Shown here piece after piece: positions 25,401-37,702 of a stretch of 64,000 nucleotides of DNA. Under the pieces are notes generated by a model, which was given only the letters and a program-made list of their open reading frames with translations, was not told the origin of the DNA and made no database searches. Location: contig JAFREQ010000042.1 of the NCBI GenBank assembly GCA_025331565.1, forward strand, positions 2,580,001-2,644,000, read 5' to 3'. The position numbers and the translations under genes are program-made. This DNA is from Holacanthus passer. Its lineage: Eukaryota; Chordata; Actinopteri; Pomacanthidae. The stretch's first letter is position 1, and each line of letters begins with the position of its first letter.

Positions 25401-27981
25401 GATGAAGGCAACTCCTTCAACTCTCCTCGTAACTTGGCAATGGAGGCCACATACATCAACCACAACTTTAGCCAGCAGTGTTTACGCATGGTAAGAAATG
25501 CACCCCCTCCTACCCCTGGCCGGGCTAGCTGTTTCCCCTCTGTGTCCAGTCTTTGTGATAAGCTAAGCTAACCAGCAGACAGATATGAGATTGTGTCAGT
25601 TTTGTCATCTAACTCTGCTAGGAAGAAAATAATTTGAGTCTTTCCCAAAATGTCAAACTTGTGCTTTAACCAGTGCCTTCAGTAGTACATGGTTTGTCTT
25701 TAGTTAGAAGTTACATGTGAGTTATTTTCCTTTCAGGATGTCTAAAACTTCCTAATTTAAGTTTATTTATTGAATATCTGTCCTGTTTTTTTCCTTTTAT
25801 TCAGGGTGGAGAGAGATACAAGTTCCCTAACTCCAACCCATTTGTGGAGGAGGATATGGACAAGAGTGAGGTGGCATCTGTAGCCTACAGGTGAGACACT
25901 GAACCCTGCTGCTTAGTTTATTGCCACATCTTAGTAATGTATCATAATGACATCTGTGAGCCTGTAAAGTATGAAGTTCTTGTGTGTGGAATATCAGATT
26001 CTTATTCCTATGAGCTCAAGATGAGGCTGTAAAATTAATAAACTTGCTGAACATGCACCAGCATACATTGGTGTCACTCAATGTAATGGCTTATTTTGTT
26101 TTATAGGTACCGTCACTGGAAGCTTGGGGAAGACATCGATCTGATTGTCCGCTGTGAACACGATGGAGTGATGACTGGTGCCAACGGAGAAGTGTCCTTC
26201 ATTAACGTCAAGACCCTGAACGAGTGGGATTCCAGGGTAAGAGGAAGCATGAAACTGGTTTAGTGGTTTCAGTCATGGCTGATATTCATCTTCCGAGGTT
26301 TTCCAGTGTCCAAATATCCACTGGCTCATATTCTTGTCTGTTTTGTTTCTTTGGTCTGTGGGAGTCATGACCTTAGCAAATAGAGACTCAGAGAGAACGT
26401 GAATTTTTTACCCTTAAAACACAGATGTTGTAGCAGCAAATGTCGCCAGCAGACACACAGTAAAAGACCTTGTGAGTAAGAGGCCAGTGAGTATGAATCT
26501 ACCAACCACACTGTGCTTGTGTTTTCACACTCGGAACTTCTTCTTAGACTGTGGCAGTCCCAAAAAGATGTTTGGGACAAATACAAAAAGCTTAACTCAC
26601 CAAACATAAAAATCTTCCTAATGTGAAATGAAAATTCAAAACTGGATCCTGCTGCTCTGTGAAATTTAGCCTTTATTTTTAAGTTTTATATTTTCTGATC
26701 TAGTGTCGACTAATGTTGATTCAGCCTTTGTAGTAAGGGGGCTAATCCTATATGGATCCATTATCTTGTGTTACAAAGCTTTTGTTGCTCTGTTTTATCA
26801 TCAGTATTGTAATGGGGTGGACTGGCGTCAGAAGCTGGACTCTCAGAGAGGAGCCGTCCTGGCCACCGAGCTGAAGAATAACAGCTACAAACTGGCTCGC
26901 TGGACCTGCTGCGCCATGCTGGCTGGATCAGAGTACCTGAAATTGGGGTGAGGAACACACACCAGTGATTCTGTCAGACTATATATGGAAGAATACAGCA
27001 GATCAGATCTGGAGGCCAGGTCACAAACTTAGCATTACTAACTGTTCATGTTGATAGTTTTGTCACATTCATGGATTATTCATTGTTAAAGCTTGGACCG
27101 ACTGTTGTCATTGCATGACTGTGTGTTCCTCAGGTACGTGTCTCGGTACCACGTGAAGGACTCTGCTCGCCACGTCATCCTGGGCACCCAGCAGTTCAAA
27201 CCCAATGAGTTCGCCAGCCAGATCAACTTGAGCATGGAGAATGCCTGGGGAATCCTCCGCTGTGTCATTGATATCTGCCGCAAGCTGGACGAGGGCAAGT
27301 ACCTCATCCTCAAGGACCCCAACAAGGTGAGCCGTCATGGTTTCTCTTCTCGCTTTGAGCTGCAAGGATTCATTTAACTTCCTGTCTTAAAGGAGGAGGT
27401 AGTTGTGAATTGTTCAGCTGATGGCTCAATATTCTATGTCAACAGCAAGTGATTCGGGTGTACAGCCTGCCTGACGGGACCTTCAGCTCTGATGAAGAGG
27501 AGGAGGAAGAGGAAGATGAAGAGGATGAGGAGGAAGAAGGTGAGATTCAGTTGTTGCTGCTATTTTTATTCCACATTGAAAGTACTTTTTAATGTACATT
27601 TAAAGTTTGGGCTTTGGCTGCAGCCTGAAGGTTAGTGAGTTTGTGGAAGACTCAACACCATGTTGTTGTTTTAAAAGATGGAAGTTGTATAAAACTATTA
27701 CTCATTTTACAGCTGGGAGATATGTCATCATACTTTAGTCTTACATTAGTTGCAAGTATAAACTGAGGAGAAATCAAGAAGCAGGTTTACTTATACATAA
27801 CTGGACTGAATCAATCCCTTAACCACTTCCAATCTGTACCATCAACTGATGTCAAAAGTGAGCTTCTGGGGTTTATACAGCAGAAGTATCTGATAACATG
27901 TTTCTATATTCATATTGTTTTGTTCACTGAGAGAAAACGGTTTTCTTCTTTCCTCCTCTCATCCTAGACGAAGAGAACTGA
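22410..27981 (+). CDS. eif3d: Eukaryotic translation initiation factor 3 subunit D (15 coding exons)
   Basis: eIF3d is the eIF3 subunit that contacts the 40S mRNA channel and binds the 5' cap of selected mRNAs (family knowledge). Coding exons are 22410-22532, 22637-22682, 22882-23018, 23118-23203, 23381-23453, 23926-24047, 24129-24261, 24361-24508, 25360-25490, 25805-25890, 26107-26236, 26805-26947, 27134-27326, 27446-27539 and 27968-27981. All have GT/AG borders and consistent phases, and together they give 552 aa (human 548). The protein starts MAKFHAPVIQDNPSGWGPCA. It keeps the basic region (RNLRRDKDRRN, KQKERDRMRLQKKFQKQFG) and the conserved core with TDDPVIRKLAKTQGN and NHNFSQQCLRMGGERY. 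It ends in an acidic Glu/Asp tail. The start is fixed by homology and by the exon 2 acceptor. The gene converges on SULT copy A and shares a poly(A) region with it. No lesion was seen. Confidence 0.97.
25518..25625 (-). repeat. Repeat family R1 in eif3d intron
   Basis: CCGGGCTAGCTGTTTCCCCT, then GATAAGCTAAGCTAACCAGC, lies between coding exons 9 and 10 of eif3d, just after the donor at 25491. It is the same family as 605-732. Confidence 0.7.
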
Positions 27982-28053
27982 AGTGTGGAGTCGGCTCCAG
28001 TGACCAAAGAAGCCTTCACTATACACAAAACAGTTTAATTCTTTTTGACATTC

Positions 28054-28087
28054 AATAAAGACAACTGATTGGCCAAGTCACTTTATT
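28054..28087. terminator. Bidirectional poly(A) region shared by eif3d and SULT copy A
   Basis: AATAAA on the plus strand (28054-28059) serves eif3d. TTTATT at 28082-28087 is AATAAA on the minus strand and lies 185 bases past the SULT A stop. The two signals face each other across 22 bases, so the mature 3' ends should overlap. The same arrangement recurs at 33381-33414, 37494-37517 and 41167-41200 in the duplicated units. Confidence 0.7.
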
Positions 28088-28272
28088 GTGCTCATGTGTG
28101 TTGATTTTTTGTTTCCTGATGCAGAAGTGCGAAGATGGATGAGGATTCATTTTAAAAGGTGCTTTTTGTGATGCAGTTGAGATATTAGCCACTGTAATAT
28201 TGGAAGTGAAAGACACCGTGTAAATGAATAACTAGGCATGTTAGCATCTGACGGTCGATGTGGCTGCTCTGT

Positions 28273-30159
28273 TTATTCCCAGATGAACTTCAGAGACATA
28301 TCACCGAGTCTCTCCTCAAGGAGTCGATCGACTCTTTCGCTCTGAGCTGCAGTAAAGATGTTCTTCCAGTCACCGATCTTACCTGCAATGAAAGAGCAAA
28401 AACTGGAACTGATATCTGTTCACATGTTTCTGCACAGGTGCTACAGTTATGTTACGTCACCTTTGCGCATGAAGTCTCCCTTCAACACTGTTTCTGGCAT
28501 AAACTCATAGTTGGCTTTTGGGTCTTTCTTCATGTTCTGAAAAGTAGATTTCTCTACAACTTGCTCAATGTCTGCTTCACTCAGGTTTTTCCCTAAGAAA
28601 TTGCAGATCTTAGTTACTGCAGTCTTCAGGTCCTAAAACAGAGACAGAAGCAAAATAGAGAAGTTGAAACACTGACATTTTATTATTTCTGTATTAGAAT
28701 TAGATTCAACTAAACATTTTATTTCATAGTATTAAATGGATTTGAAATGTGTCCCCTTCTCCACACCAAGCTACATCAACAACCACAGGGAAAAACCACT
28801 TCTTACCAAAATCATGTCCTCATAGCTCAGAAAGAGGATGTTGTACTCATCTCTCATTGAATGCCACTCTCTGATGTGATCAAACCAGGATGATCCTAAA
28901 ACTGTATAATAGAATAACGTATCCATTAATCTAACATTTTCATTTCAAATGTGTAGAAATGTTGAATATATTTATCCCAACAGCTTGCAAATACAACCAA
29001 TAACATGGTACAAGAAAAGCTGCCCACCAGGCACCGGACCCAGCCCCAACAATGCCGGATGGTCGGTCCACAGCTTTGTATAATCTTTGTATAGTCTCAC
29101 AGAAATTAATGCTAATTCAACACTTCTACACATTTTTTAATATAAAATTTAGAATTCCTTTCAGTCTTTCTGTCTAGTCTTCAAACTTTATCAGCACTGG
29201 ACTGTAGCTGGTCATCATCATCCAGACTCACCTTTGCCCGCCAAATAGTCCTCAAGAAAGTGATCGAAGCTCTTTGGAGTCTCCAGCTTGGAGAAGACAT
29301 TACTGAAGTGGTAATAGGAGACGATGTTGTCCTTTGGATTCCGCATCACATAAATAATCTGACATAAAAACAAACAATCAGCCCACTGTTGAAACCAATA
29401 CATACTCTATCACGTCCATGCCAAATACCTATGATTGTCTTGTCCATTCTGAACTCCATTCAAATAATTCACTCTTTAAAGATACTGTGAATTTTAACTC
29501 ATACTAAATATGGAAGCCCAAACCTGCCAGTCACATATTTTGAATCTGCTATCTCACAATTCTACACTTTGTATCTTCTTATTTTGTTTCAGAAAAATTT
29601 GAATCAATCACTTTGTATCTCCTAATCACAGCTGAAATGATTAGTCAATTCATCAAACGTTTATTTACCTGGCAGGATTGAGCTTCCATAAAATACTGAC
29701 CTTTGCTTTCTTGTCCTTCAGTCCAGGAGGCATGAGAGCAGAGGTGAGGTGAGAGGCGAAGAGCCGTGGAGAGGGTCGTAGAGAGTAAGGTTCTTGTTCC
29801 TCCTTGTACTCCACCCAAGGCATCTGTTCATAGTTGTTTGGATATTCATTCAGACCTCCAGCTAACTCACAGATGGAGATGATGATCTGTTGAGTCCATA
29901 TAGTTCCTGTGGGGGAACATAAGATATGAGACATCATACCTGGGTAGCAAATCTCTTTCCAGCTATAGAAAAAAGTGTGAAAGCAAATAACGTGATACAC
30001 AAGTTTGTCTCACTGACCTGACTTTGGATAAGTGACAAGGAATATGTCACTGTCCCGAATCTCAAAGCTCTGGAGTGAATCAATGTGCTCTGCAGTTGTG
30101 TATTCAACAGGAAAGTTGTAGTTTTTATACCTGCAGAGCTTCTCACTGATTTGCTCCAT
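28273..30159 (-). CDS. Cytosolic sulfotransferase, SULT array copy A (six exons, intact)
   Basis: SULTs transfer sulfonate from PAPS to hydroxyl or amine groups of small molecules in the cytosol. Exons in transcript order are 30159-30018, 29906-29701, 29358-29232, 28895-28807, 28632-28461 and 28382-28273. Phases agree and encode 281 aa, a normal family length. The 5'-phosphosulfate loop TYPKSGTIW lies at about 43-51, the likely catalytic His is in FASHL, the 3'-phosphate motif is YVMRNPKDNIVSYYHF, and the C-terminal RKGKIGDWKN motif is present. The dimer motif reads KNIFTAAQSE, close to the family KxxxTVxxxE. The 206- and 127-bp exons match SULT2/SULT3-type gene structure. I favour a fish SULT3-like ('amine sulfotransferase-like') gene, but the subfamily and substrate are not certain. 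It is convergent with eif3d. The segment upstream of its promoter is the end of a hAT transposase. Confidence 0.9.
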
Positions 30160-30195
30160 CTTACTTCTGAATCACACAGGAAAATGAGAACAATG

Positions 30196-30206
30196 TTTTT
30201 ATATGG
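30196..30206 (-). promoter_or_regulatory. TATA box of SULT copy A
   Basis: On the minus strand the sequence reads CCATATAAAAAC about 40 bases before the ATG, so the 5' UTR should be very short. Copies B and C have equivalent TATAAAA boxes near 35551 and 39501. In copy D the site is altered to TATAAGC near 43576. Confidence 0.55.
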
Positions 30207-30344
30207 CACAGAGCAGATTAAACAAGTACAGGCGTTGGACCGTGAACTTTGATTTGCAAATATTATTGGCTGTTGGATTCTTCCTGCCTATATCTGAAAT
30301 ACTGCCAACTATGTACAGACTGTCAACAGTAAGTTTGAAATGTA

Positions 30345-33054
30345 AACACTACTTGAACATAAATTTTGCTCTCCTTTCCTTCTGGCCAGCAAATTTTTCA
30401 ATGACTCTCTGGTTGAAGTCTGTCATCTCACATACAAGTCTCTTTTCCATGGACAGAGTGGCCAAAGCATTCAGCCTCTCCTGGGTCATGGTGTTTCTGA
30501 GAAAGGTTTCGAATCTTTTCAAGGTCGAGAAGCACCTCTCAGCTTCCGCTGTGGTCGTGGGTGTGGGGATAATGATCTTTAAAAGAGTGAGTTTCTGAAA
30601 AGACGTCTTCTAGATTGTTCTCCATAAACAGCTGGAATAGGTCCACAGCACCAAGACAGGCTCTGAACTCTTCCTTGCTGTAGATGAAACCAAGTTCTGT
30701 CTTCAGCTTGCTTCCACTCAGCACTGGGTATGCCTTCAAGGTGCTGCGCAGTGCATCTTCATGAAATGACCTGTGATGTTCCTCAAACCTGTCCCCCTGC
30801 AACAAGGAGACACAGATCAGGTGGTCTGTGAAGGAGAAGTGCTCCCTGGTGTGTCCCAGAGTTGTATTGCAGATCTACAGAGAAAAGAATACAAAAATAT
30901 GTAGAGAAAAAATAAATATGGAATTCAAGTAATTTTACTGCCACTGTTACCTTCTGTTAGGGCTGCATGATTTTGGAAAAAATATCTTATTGCATTTTCA
31001 TTAAAACAAAAAGGGGGTGATTTGTACCAAAGTCTAGAATAGGCTGGAACATCTCTGCAACATGACAATGATATATTTAAAAGGGCATTTCAAAACACAT
31101 TTCTCCTTTAACAAATATTACAACCTCTGATGAAACACGGACTATGAAAGATTTCTATAACATAAACTCACCTCTTCTGCAACCAACCCTTTGACCATCC
31201 TCTGAACTGAGAACTAGATGCCTCTTCGCTGGCAGAGAGCCGCTGCTTGGCTCATCCATGGAATGGAGAGAATTTCTGTGAAGGACAAGGAGAATTCATA
31301 ATAATAATTAAAAAAGGGAAAGAGAGATAATGATGAAAAAAGTAAATAATGATCACATTACCAACAGGAATACTTATTACCTGATCTTTTGTATGTCCTT
31401 TTAAAACTGCTGGATGCTCCCTCTGATGTGGACTGAGTCCATGTTCTTCTTCTGGAGCTCGGCTTAAAGGAGGTCCACATGTGGCATAATGAGGTGAAAA
31501 GGTTCCAGAAATAACTTAAAGTCCTGATGTTCCAGTAGCATGGCCAAGGCTCCTGCCTCTCTGATGGTATTGGGGTCAAAGTCACCTGAGTCTCATATGT
31601 TCTCAAAACAGTGAATGAGATCCTCCCTGTGCTCAAACACAGTGTCGATGGTTCGGCTGTGAAAGTTCCATTTGATGTTGCTGGATGTTTTATCGAGAAC
31701 ACGTGCGTGCTTGGGTGATCTTGAAAAAAAGCTGGCAAATCCACTTAGGCCAGAAAAAAAAATTCTCACCTTGGAAATGTGAGAGGTGGCCTCTTGCATG
31801 ATCAGGTTGAGCTGATGTGCACAGCAGTGGAAATAGTGGGCATTTGGGTACACAGCTTTTATTTTCCTCTGAACACCTGCAGTGGCAGCCTCATCACACT
31901 GGCTCCATCACACTGGCTCCATCATAGACCTGGCAGATCAGCTGTTCTGATCCTCAGGAACGATGGCAGCAAAACGCTGTCTTAATGCAGCAGCATTGGA
32001 CTCAGATGGAGCTGACTGCAGAGGAATGAACTCAGACAATCTTTCCTGCTGTGTTTGTCATCAATGTAGCGTAGTACAAGCACAAGTTGGGACTGTGTGG
32101 CCTCGTCCTTGTGCCTTCTAAAGCCAATTCTAAAGCCCTCATCTAACTGCTCAGCAATGCTAACTCTGCCAAAAAATCTTAGCTTCAAGCTACTGTCAAG
32201 ATGGCGACGGCTACTTTCGTGCCGGTTGCATGTTTCAGAGAGACGTTTCAGGTCTCTGACCCCCGTTGTTGTCCACAAAACTTCAGTGCCAACACTTTGA
32301 AAAAGCAAGCAGGGAAACAATAAAAAGCCTTGCTAACATCTCATCCAGCTAGCCAACTGTGTTTGGCCGAACAGGAGCGGGAGAAGCCCCGGATGTAGCT
32401 CCGTCCACGGTCACTGGCCTGTTGCTGGATTTTTAAATCTGGTTGGTCCAAGCTCCTTTATCCGCTGTTTTTCCTCCAGCGAACGTCTCGTGAAAGGATT
32501 CTTTTGTAAGAAAATTACCCAATTTTCTGTTGCTCCCATTGTTTCCTCTGAAGCTGCCAGTGTCTCCTGAAAATACGTCCGACTCCGCCACTTCCATGAG
32601 TTTGCGTGAGTGACCGTAGCGGTCGCGCCTGCGCATATAGGCAGCTCAGGGTGTGACTTTGACTGACAGGTGTCGCGAATCAATCACATTGGATGAAGAA
32701 TGACATTTAAAAAAAATGCCGATTCGCCAGGGACGCAGAGAGCTGCGCCCGGAGGAATATCTTTAAGTGACCAATTAGAGAGCAGCATGAAGTCACATGC
32801 AAGCCAAAAGTTGAAGAACGTACATACGCAGTCATTTGGCCAGCGGCCCTGAAACTTATGTATTTACACAAAAACCCAAATAAAACCAATGTGGAATGGG
32901 GACGCTGAAAAACCATTAGCCAGACACATTGTATGAGTGAACAGATGTCATAACTATTTTTCATTAGGTAATGTATGTTTACTGTGTCTATACTTTTTTC
33001 CTGCAAGTTTGATGGGGCAGCGCCCTAGCGCCCCCTATTGACAAGCCGCCACTG
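30345..33054 (-). mobile_element. Truncated hAT transposon with ZMYM1-like transposase remnant, element 1
   Basis: The right end is CAGTGGCGGCTTGTCAATAG on the minus strand, followed by the probable 8-bp target duplication CTCTATTT at 33055-33062. Broken minus-strand frames resemble the ZMYM1-like/TTF-type hAT transposases of fish. In order they are an N-terminal stretch with FTRRSLEEKQRIKELGPTRF, one with WTTTGVRDLKRLSETCNRHE and QLDEGFRIGFRRHKDEATQS, the core YPNAHYFHCCAHQLNLIMQE, and a C-terminal hATC-like ERCFSTLKRFETFLRNTMTQ. Stops, frameshifts and a 17-bp tandem duplication near 31895-31925 make it inactive. The left end stops at the transposase stop codon (30349-30351) and has no terminal repeat. 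It abuts the SULT A upstream region. Confidence 0.8.
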
Positions 33055-33386
33055 CTCTATTTATAATCTGACACGTCACTGTCGTCTTTATTTATGCAGG
33101 AGCTTTTTGTTTTACTAAGAAGCAGGTTTACTTATACATAACTGGACTGAATCAATCCCTTAACCACTTCCAATCTGTACTGTCAACTGATGTCAAAAGT
33201 GAGCTTCTGGGGTTTATACAGCAGAAGTATCTGATAACATGTTTCTATATTCATCCTGTTTAGTTCACTGAGAGAAAACGGTTTTCTTTTTCTCCTCTCA
33301 TCCCAAACTGAAGTGGAGTCGGCTCCAGTGACCAAAGAAGCCTTCACTATACACAAACAGTTTAATTCTTTTTGACATTCAATAAA
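33055..33386 (+). pseudogene. eif3d 3' fragment in unit 2
   Basis: Here 33055-33115 derives from the eif3d intron between coding exons 9 and 10 (compare about 25235-25295). It is fused directly to sequence from the last intron (compare 27775 onward), then to a damaged last exon near 33300 that has lost the acceptor AG and the GACGAAGAG start, then to the 3' UTR and AATAAA. No coding exon remains usable. The fragment came by DNA duplication followed by deletion, since introns are kept. Confidence 0.85.
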
Positions 33387-33599
33387 GACAACTGATTGGC
33401 CAAGTCACTTTATTGTGCTCATGTGTGTTGATTTTTTGTTTCCTGATGCAGAAGTGCGAAGATGGATGAGGATTCATTTTAAAAGGTGCTTTTTGTGATG
33501 CAGTTGAGATATTAGCCACTGTAATATTGGAAGTGAAAGACACCGTGTAAATGAATAACTAGGCATGTTAGCATCTGACGGTCGATGTGGCTGCTCTGT

Positions 33600-35515
33600 T
33601 TATTCCCAGATGAACTTCAGAGACATATCACCGAGTCTCTCCTCAAGGAGTCGATCAACTCTTTCGCTCTGAGCTGCAGTAAAGATGTTCTTCCAGTCAC
33701 CGATCTTACCTGCAATGAAAGAGCAAAAACTGGAACTGATATCTGTTCACATGTTTCTGCACAGGTGCTACAGTTATGTTACGTCACCTTTGCGCATGAA
33801 GTCTCCCTTTATCCTTGCTTCTGGTAGAAACTCATAGTTGGCCTTTGGGTCTTTCTTCATGTTCTGGAATGTAGATTTCTCTACAACTTGCTCAATGTCT
33901 GCTTCACTCAGGTTTTTCCCTAAGAAAATGCAGATCTTAGTTACTGCAGTCTTCAGGTCCTAAAACAGAGACAGAAGCAAAATAGAGAAGTTTGAACACT
34001 GACATTTTATTATTTCTGTATTAGAACTAGATTCAACTAAACATTTTATTTCATAGTATTAAATGGATTTGAAATGTGTCCCCTTCTCCACACCAAGCTA
34101 CATCAACAACCACAGGGAAAAACCACTTCTTACCAAAATCATGTCCTCATAGCTCAGAAAGAGGATGTTGTACTCATCTCTCATTGAATGCCACTCTCTG
34201 ATGTGATCAAACCAGGATGATCCTAAAACTGTATAATAGAATAACGTATCCATTAATCTAACATTTTCATTTCAAATGTGTAGAAATGTTGAATATATTT
34301 ATCCCAACAGCTTGCAAATACAACCAATAACATGGTACAAGAAAAGCTGCCCACCAGGCACCGGACCCAGCCCCAACAATTCACACCCAGAAAAATCCCA
34401 ACCATGCCGGATGGTCGGTCCACAGCTTTGTATAATCTTTGTATAGTCTCACAGAAATTAATGCTAATTCAACACTTCTACACATTTTTTAATATAAATT
34501 TTAAAATTCCTTTCAGTCTTTCTGTCTAGTCTTCAAACTTTATCAGCACTGGACTGTAGCTGGTCATCATCATCCAGACTCACCCTTGCCCGCCAAATAG
34601 TCCTCAAGAAAGTGATCGAAGCTCTTGGGTGTCTCCATGTCACGGACGGCACTACTGAAGTGGTAATAGGAGACGATGTTGTCCTTTGGATTCCGCATCA
34701 CATAAATAATCTGACATAAAAACAAACTAAATCAGCCCAGAGTTGAAACCAATACATACTCTATCACGTCCATGCCAAATACCTATGATTGTCTTGTCCA
34801 TGCCAAACTCCATTCAAATAATTCACTCTTTAAAAGATACTGTGAATTTTAGCTCCATACTAAATATGGAAGCCCAAACCTGCCAGTCACATATTTTGAA
34901 TTTGCTATCTCACAATTCTACACTTTGTATCTTCTTATTTTGTTTCAGAAAAATTTGAATCAATCACTTTGTGTCTCTTAATCACAGCTGAAACGATTAG
35001 TCAATTCATCAAACGTTTATTTACCTGGCAGGATTGAGCTTCCATAAAATACTGACCTTTGCTTTCTTGTCCTTCAGTCCAGGAGGCATGAGAGCAGGGA
35101 TGAGGTGAGAGGCGAAGAGCCGTGGAGAGGGTCGGAGAGAGTAAGGTTCTCGTTCCTCCCTGTACTCCACCCAAGGCATCTGTTCATAGTTGTTTGGATA
35201 TTCATTCAGACCTCCAGCTAACTCACAGATGGAGATGATGATCTGTTGAGTCCATATAGTTCCTGTGGGGGGACATAAGATATGAGACATCATACCTGGG
35301 TAGCAAATCTCGTTCCAGCAATAAAAAAAAGTGTAAAAGCAAATAATGTGATATACAAGTTTGTCTCACTGACCTGACTTTGGATAAGTGATGAGGAATA
35401 TGTCACTGTCCCGAATCTCAAAGCTCTGAAGTGAATCAATGTACTCTGCAGTTGTGTAATCAACAGGAAAGTTGTAGTTTTTATACCTGCCAATCTTCTC
35501 ACTGATCTGCTCCAT
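33600..35515 (-). CDS. Cytosolic sulfotransferase, SULT array copy B (six exons, intact)
   Basis: This is a close tandem paralogue of copy A. Exons are 35515-35374, 35262-35057, 34710-34584, 34222-34134, 33959-33788 and 33709-33600, with exon lengths identical to copy A and 281 aa in total. TYPKSGTIW, the PAPS 3'-phosphate motif, the ASHL histidine and the GDWKN motif are all kept. Changes against A include the segment after YYHF (SSAVRDME instead of SNVFSKLE), and FLPEARIKGD instead of FMPETVLKGD near the C-terminus. These lie at positions that often shape substrate or dimer contacts in SULTs, so altered specificity is possible but only inferred. Neighbours are an eif3d fragment at its 3' side and hAT element 2 at its 5' side. 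Confidence 0.9.
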
Positions 35516-35774
35516 CTTACTTCTGAATCACACAGGAAAATGAGAGCAATGTTTTATATGGCACAGAGCAGATTAAACAAGTACAGACGTTGGACCGTGA
35601 ACTTTGATTTGCAAATATTATTGGCTGTTGGATTCTTCCTGCCTATATCTGAAATAGTGCCAACTGTGTACACACTGTCAACAGTAAGCTTGAAACATAA
35701 CAAAGTGATGGTGTTTGAAAATCCTCTGGAGTTTGTCTACGAACATCATTTATGTATCATTGTAGAGACAAGCT

Positions 35775-37144
35775 CCAAAGTTCCATTTGATGTTGCTGGA
35801 TGTTTTATCAAGAACACGTGCGTGCTTGGGTGATCTTGAAAAAAAGCTGGCAAATCCACCTAGGCCAGAAAAAAAAATTCTCACCTTGGAAATGTGAGAG
35901 GTGGCCTCTTGCATGATCAGGTTGAGCTGATGTGCACAGCAGTGGAAATAGTGGGCATTTGGGTACACAGCTTTTATTTTCCTCTGAACACCTGCAGTGG
36001 CAGCCTCATCACACTGGCTCCATCATAGACCTGGCAGATCAGCTGTTCTGATCCTCAGGAACGATGGCAGCAAAACGCTGTCTTAATGCAGCAGCATTGG
36101 ACTCAGATGGCGCTGACTGCAGAGGAATGAACTCAGACAATCTTTCCTGCTGTGTTTGTCATCAATGTAGCGTAGTACAAGCACAAGTTGGGACTGTGTG
36201 GCCTCGTCCTTGTGCCTTCTAAAGCCAATTCTAAAGCCCTAATCTAACTGCTCAGCAATGCTAACTCTGCCAAAAAATCTTAGCTTCAAGCTACTGTCAA
36301 GATGGCGACGGCTACTTTCATGCCGTTTGCATGTTCTAGGTCTCTGACCCCCGTTGTTGTCCACAAAACTTCAGTGCCAACACTTTGAAAAAGCAAGCAG
36401 GGAAACAATAAAAAGCATCGCTAACATCTCATCCAGCTAGCCAACTGTGTTTGGCCGAACAGGAGCGGGAGAAGCCCCGGATGTAGCTCCGTCCACGGTC
36501 ACTGGCCTGTTGCTGGATTTTTAAATCTGGTTGGTCCAAGCTCCTTTATCCGCTGTTTTTCCTCCAGCGAACGCCTCGTGAAAGGATTCTTTTGTAAGAA
36601 AATTACCCAATTTTCTGTTGCTCCCATTGTTTCCTCTGAAGCTGCCAGTGTCTCCTGAAATTACGTCCGACTCCGCCACATCCACGAGTTTGCGTGAGTG
36701 ACCGTAGCGGTCGCGCCTGCGCATCTAGGCGGCTCAGGGTGTGACTTTGACTGACAGGTGTCGCGAATCAATCACATTGGATGAAGAATGACATTTAAAC
36801 AAAAATGCCGATTCGCCAGGGACGCAGAGAGCTGCGCCCGGAGGAATATCTTTAAGTGACCAATTAGAGAGCAGCATGAAGTCACATGCAAGCCAAAAGT
36901 TGAAGAACGTACATACGCAGTCATTTGGCCAGCGGCCCTGAAACTTATGTATTTACACAAAAAACCCAAATAAAACCAATGTGGAATGGGGACACTGAAA
37001 AACCATTAGCCAGACACATTGTATGAGTGAACAGATGTCATAACTATTTTTCATTAGGTAATGTATGTTTACTGTGTCTATACTTTTTTCCTGCAAGTTT
37101 GATGGGGCAGCGCCCTAGCGCCCCCTATTGACAAGCCGCCACTG
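35775..37144 (-). mobile_element. Truncated hAT transposon, element 2
   Basis: It is near-identical to the right half of element 1: the same CAGTGGCGG end (37136-37144) with CTCTATTT after it, the same N-terminal frames and the same AHYFHCCAHQLNLIMQEA core. The left border differs. It breaks inside the transposase (GTTCCATTTGATG, equivalent to about 31665 in element 1) and joins the SULT B upstream flank at 35775. About 1.3 kb of the C-terminal half is therefore missing. Element 2 is non-functional. Confidence 0.8.
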
Positions 37145-37499
37145 CTCTATTTATAATCTGACACGTCACTGTCGTCTTTATTTATGCAGGAGCTTTTTGT
37201 TTTACCAAGAAGCAGGTTTACTTTTACATAACTGGACTGAATAAATCCCTTAACCACTTCCAATCTGTACTGTCAACTGATGTCAAAAGTGAACTTCTGG
37301 GGTTTATACAGCAGAAGTATCTGATAACATGTTTCTATATTCATCCTGTTTAGTTCACTGAGAGAAAACGGTTTTCTTCTTTCCTCCTCTCATCCTAGAC
37401 GAAGAGAACTGAAGTGTGGAGTCGGCTCCAGTGACCAAAGAAGCCTTCACTATACACAAACAGTTTAATTCTTTTTGACATTCAATAAAGACAACTGAT
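37145..37499 (+). pseudogene. eif3d 3' fragment in unit 3
   Basis: It has the same structure and the same internal deletion junction as the unit 2 fragment. Here the last exon is intact (acceptor, then ACGAAGAGAACTGA at 37399-37412), followed by the 3' UTR and AATAAA at 37494-37499. It carries no other coding exon. The shared junction shows that units 2 and 3 descend from one rearranged ancestor. Confidence 0.85.
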
Positions 37500-37702
37500 T
37501 GGCCAAGTCACTTTATTGTGCTCATGTGTGTTGATTTTTTGTTTCCTGATGCAGAAGTGCGAAGATGGATGAGGATTCATTTTAAAAGGTGCTTTTTGTG
37601 ATGCAGTTGAGATATTAGCCACTGTAATATTGGAAGTGAAAGACACCGTGTAAATGAATAACTAGGCATGTTAGCATCTGACGGTCGATGTGGCTGCTCT
37701 GT

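Noticed and set aside
28258..28596. Plus-strand 112-aa frame starting MWLLCLFPDELQRH, repeated at 33585, 37688 and 41386
   Set aside because: It is antisense to SULT exons 5-6 and crosses their intron. Its recurrence comes from the duplication of SULT, not from selection on this frame.
30203..30598. Plus-strand 131-aa frame upstream of SULT copy A
   Set aside because: It is antisense to the SULT promoter and to the hATC end of the transposase, so it is a shadow.
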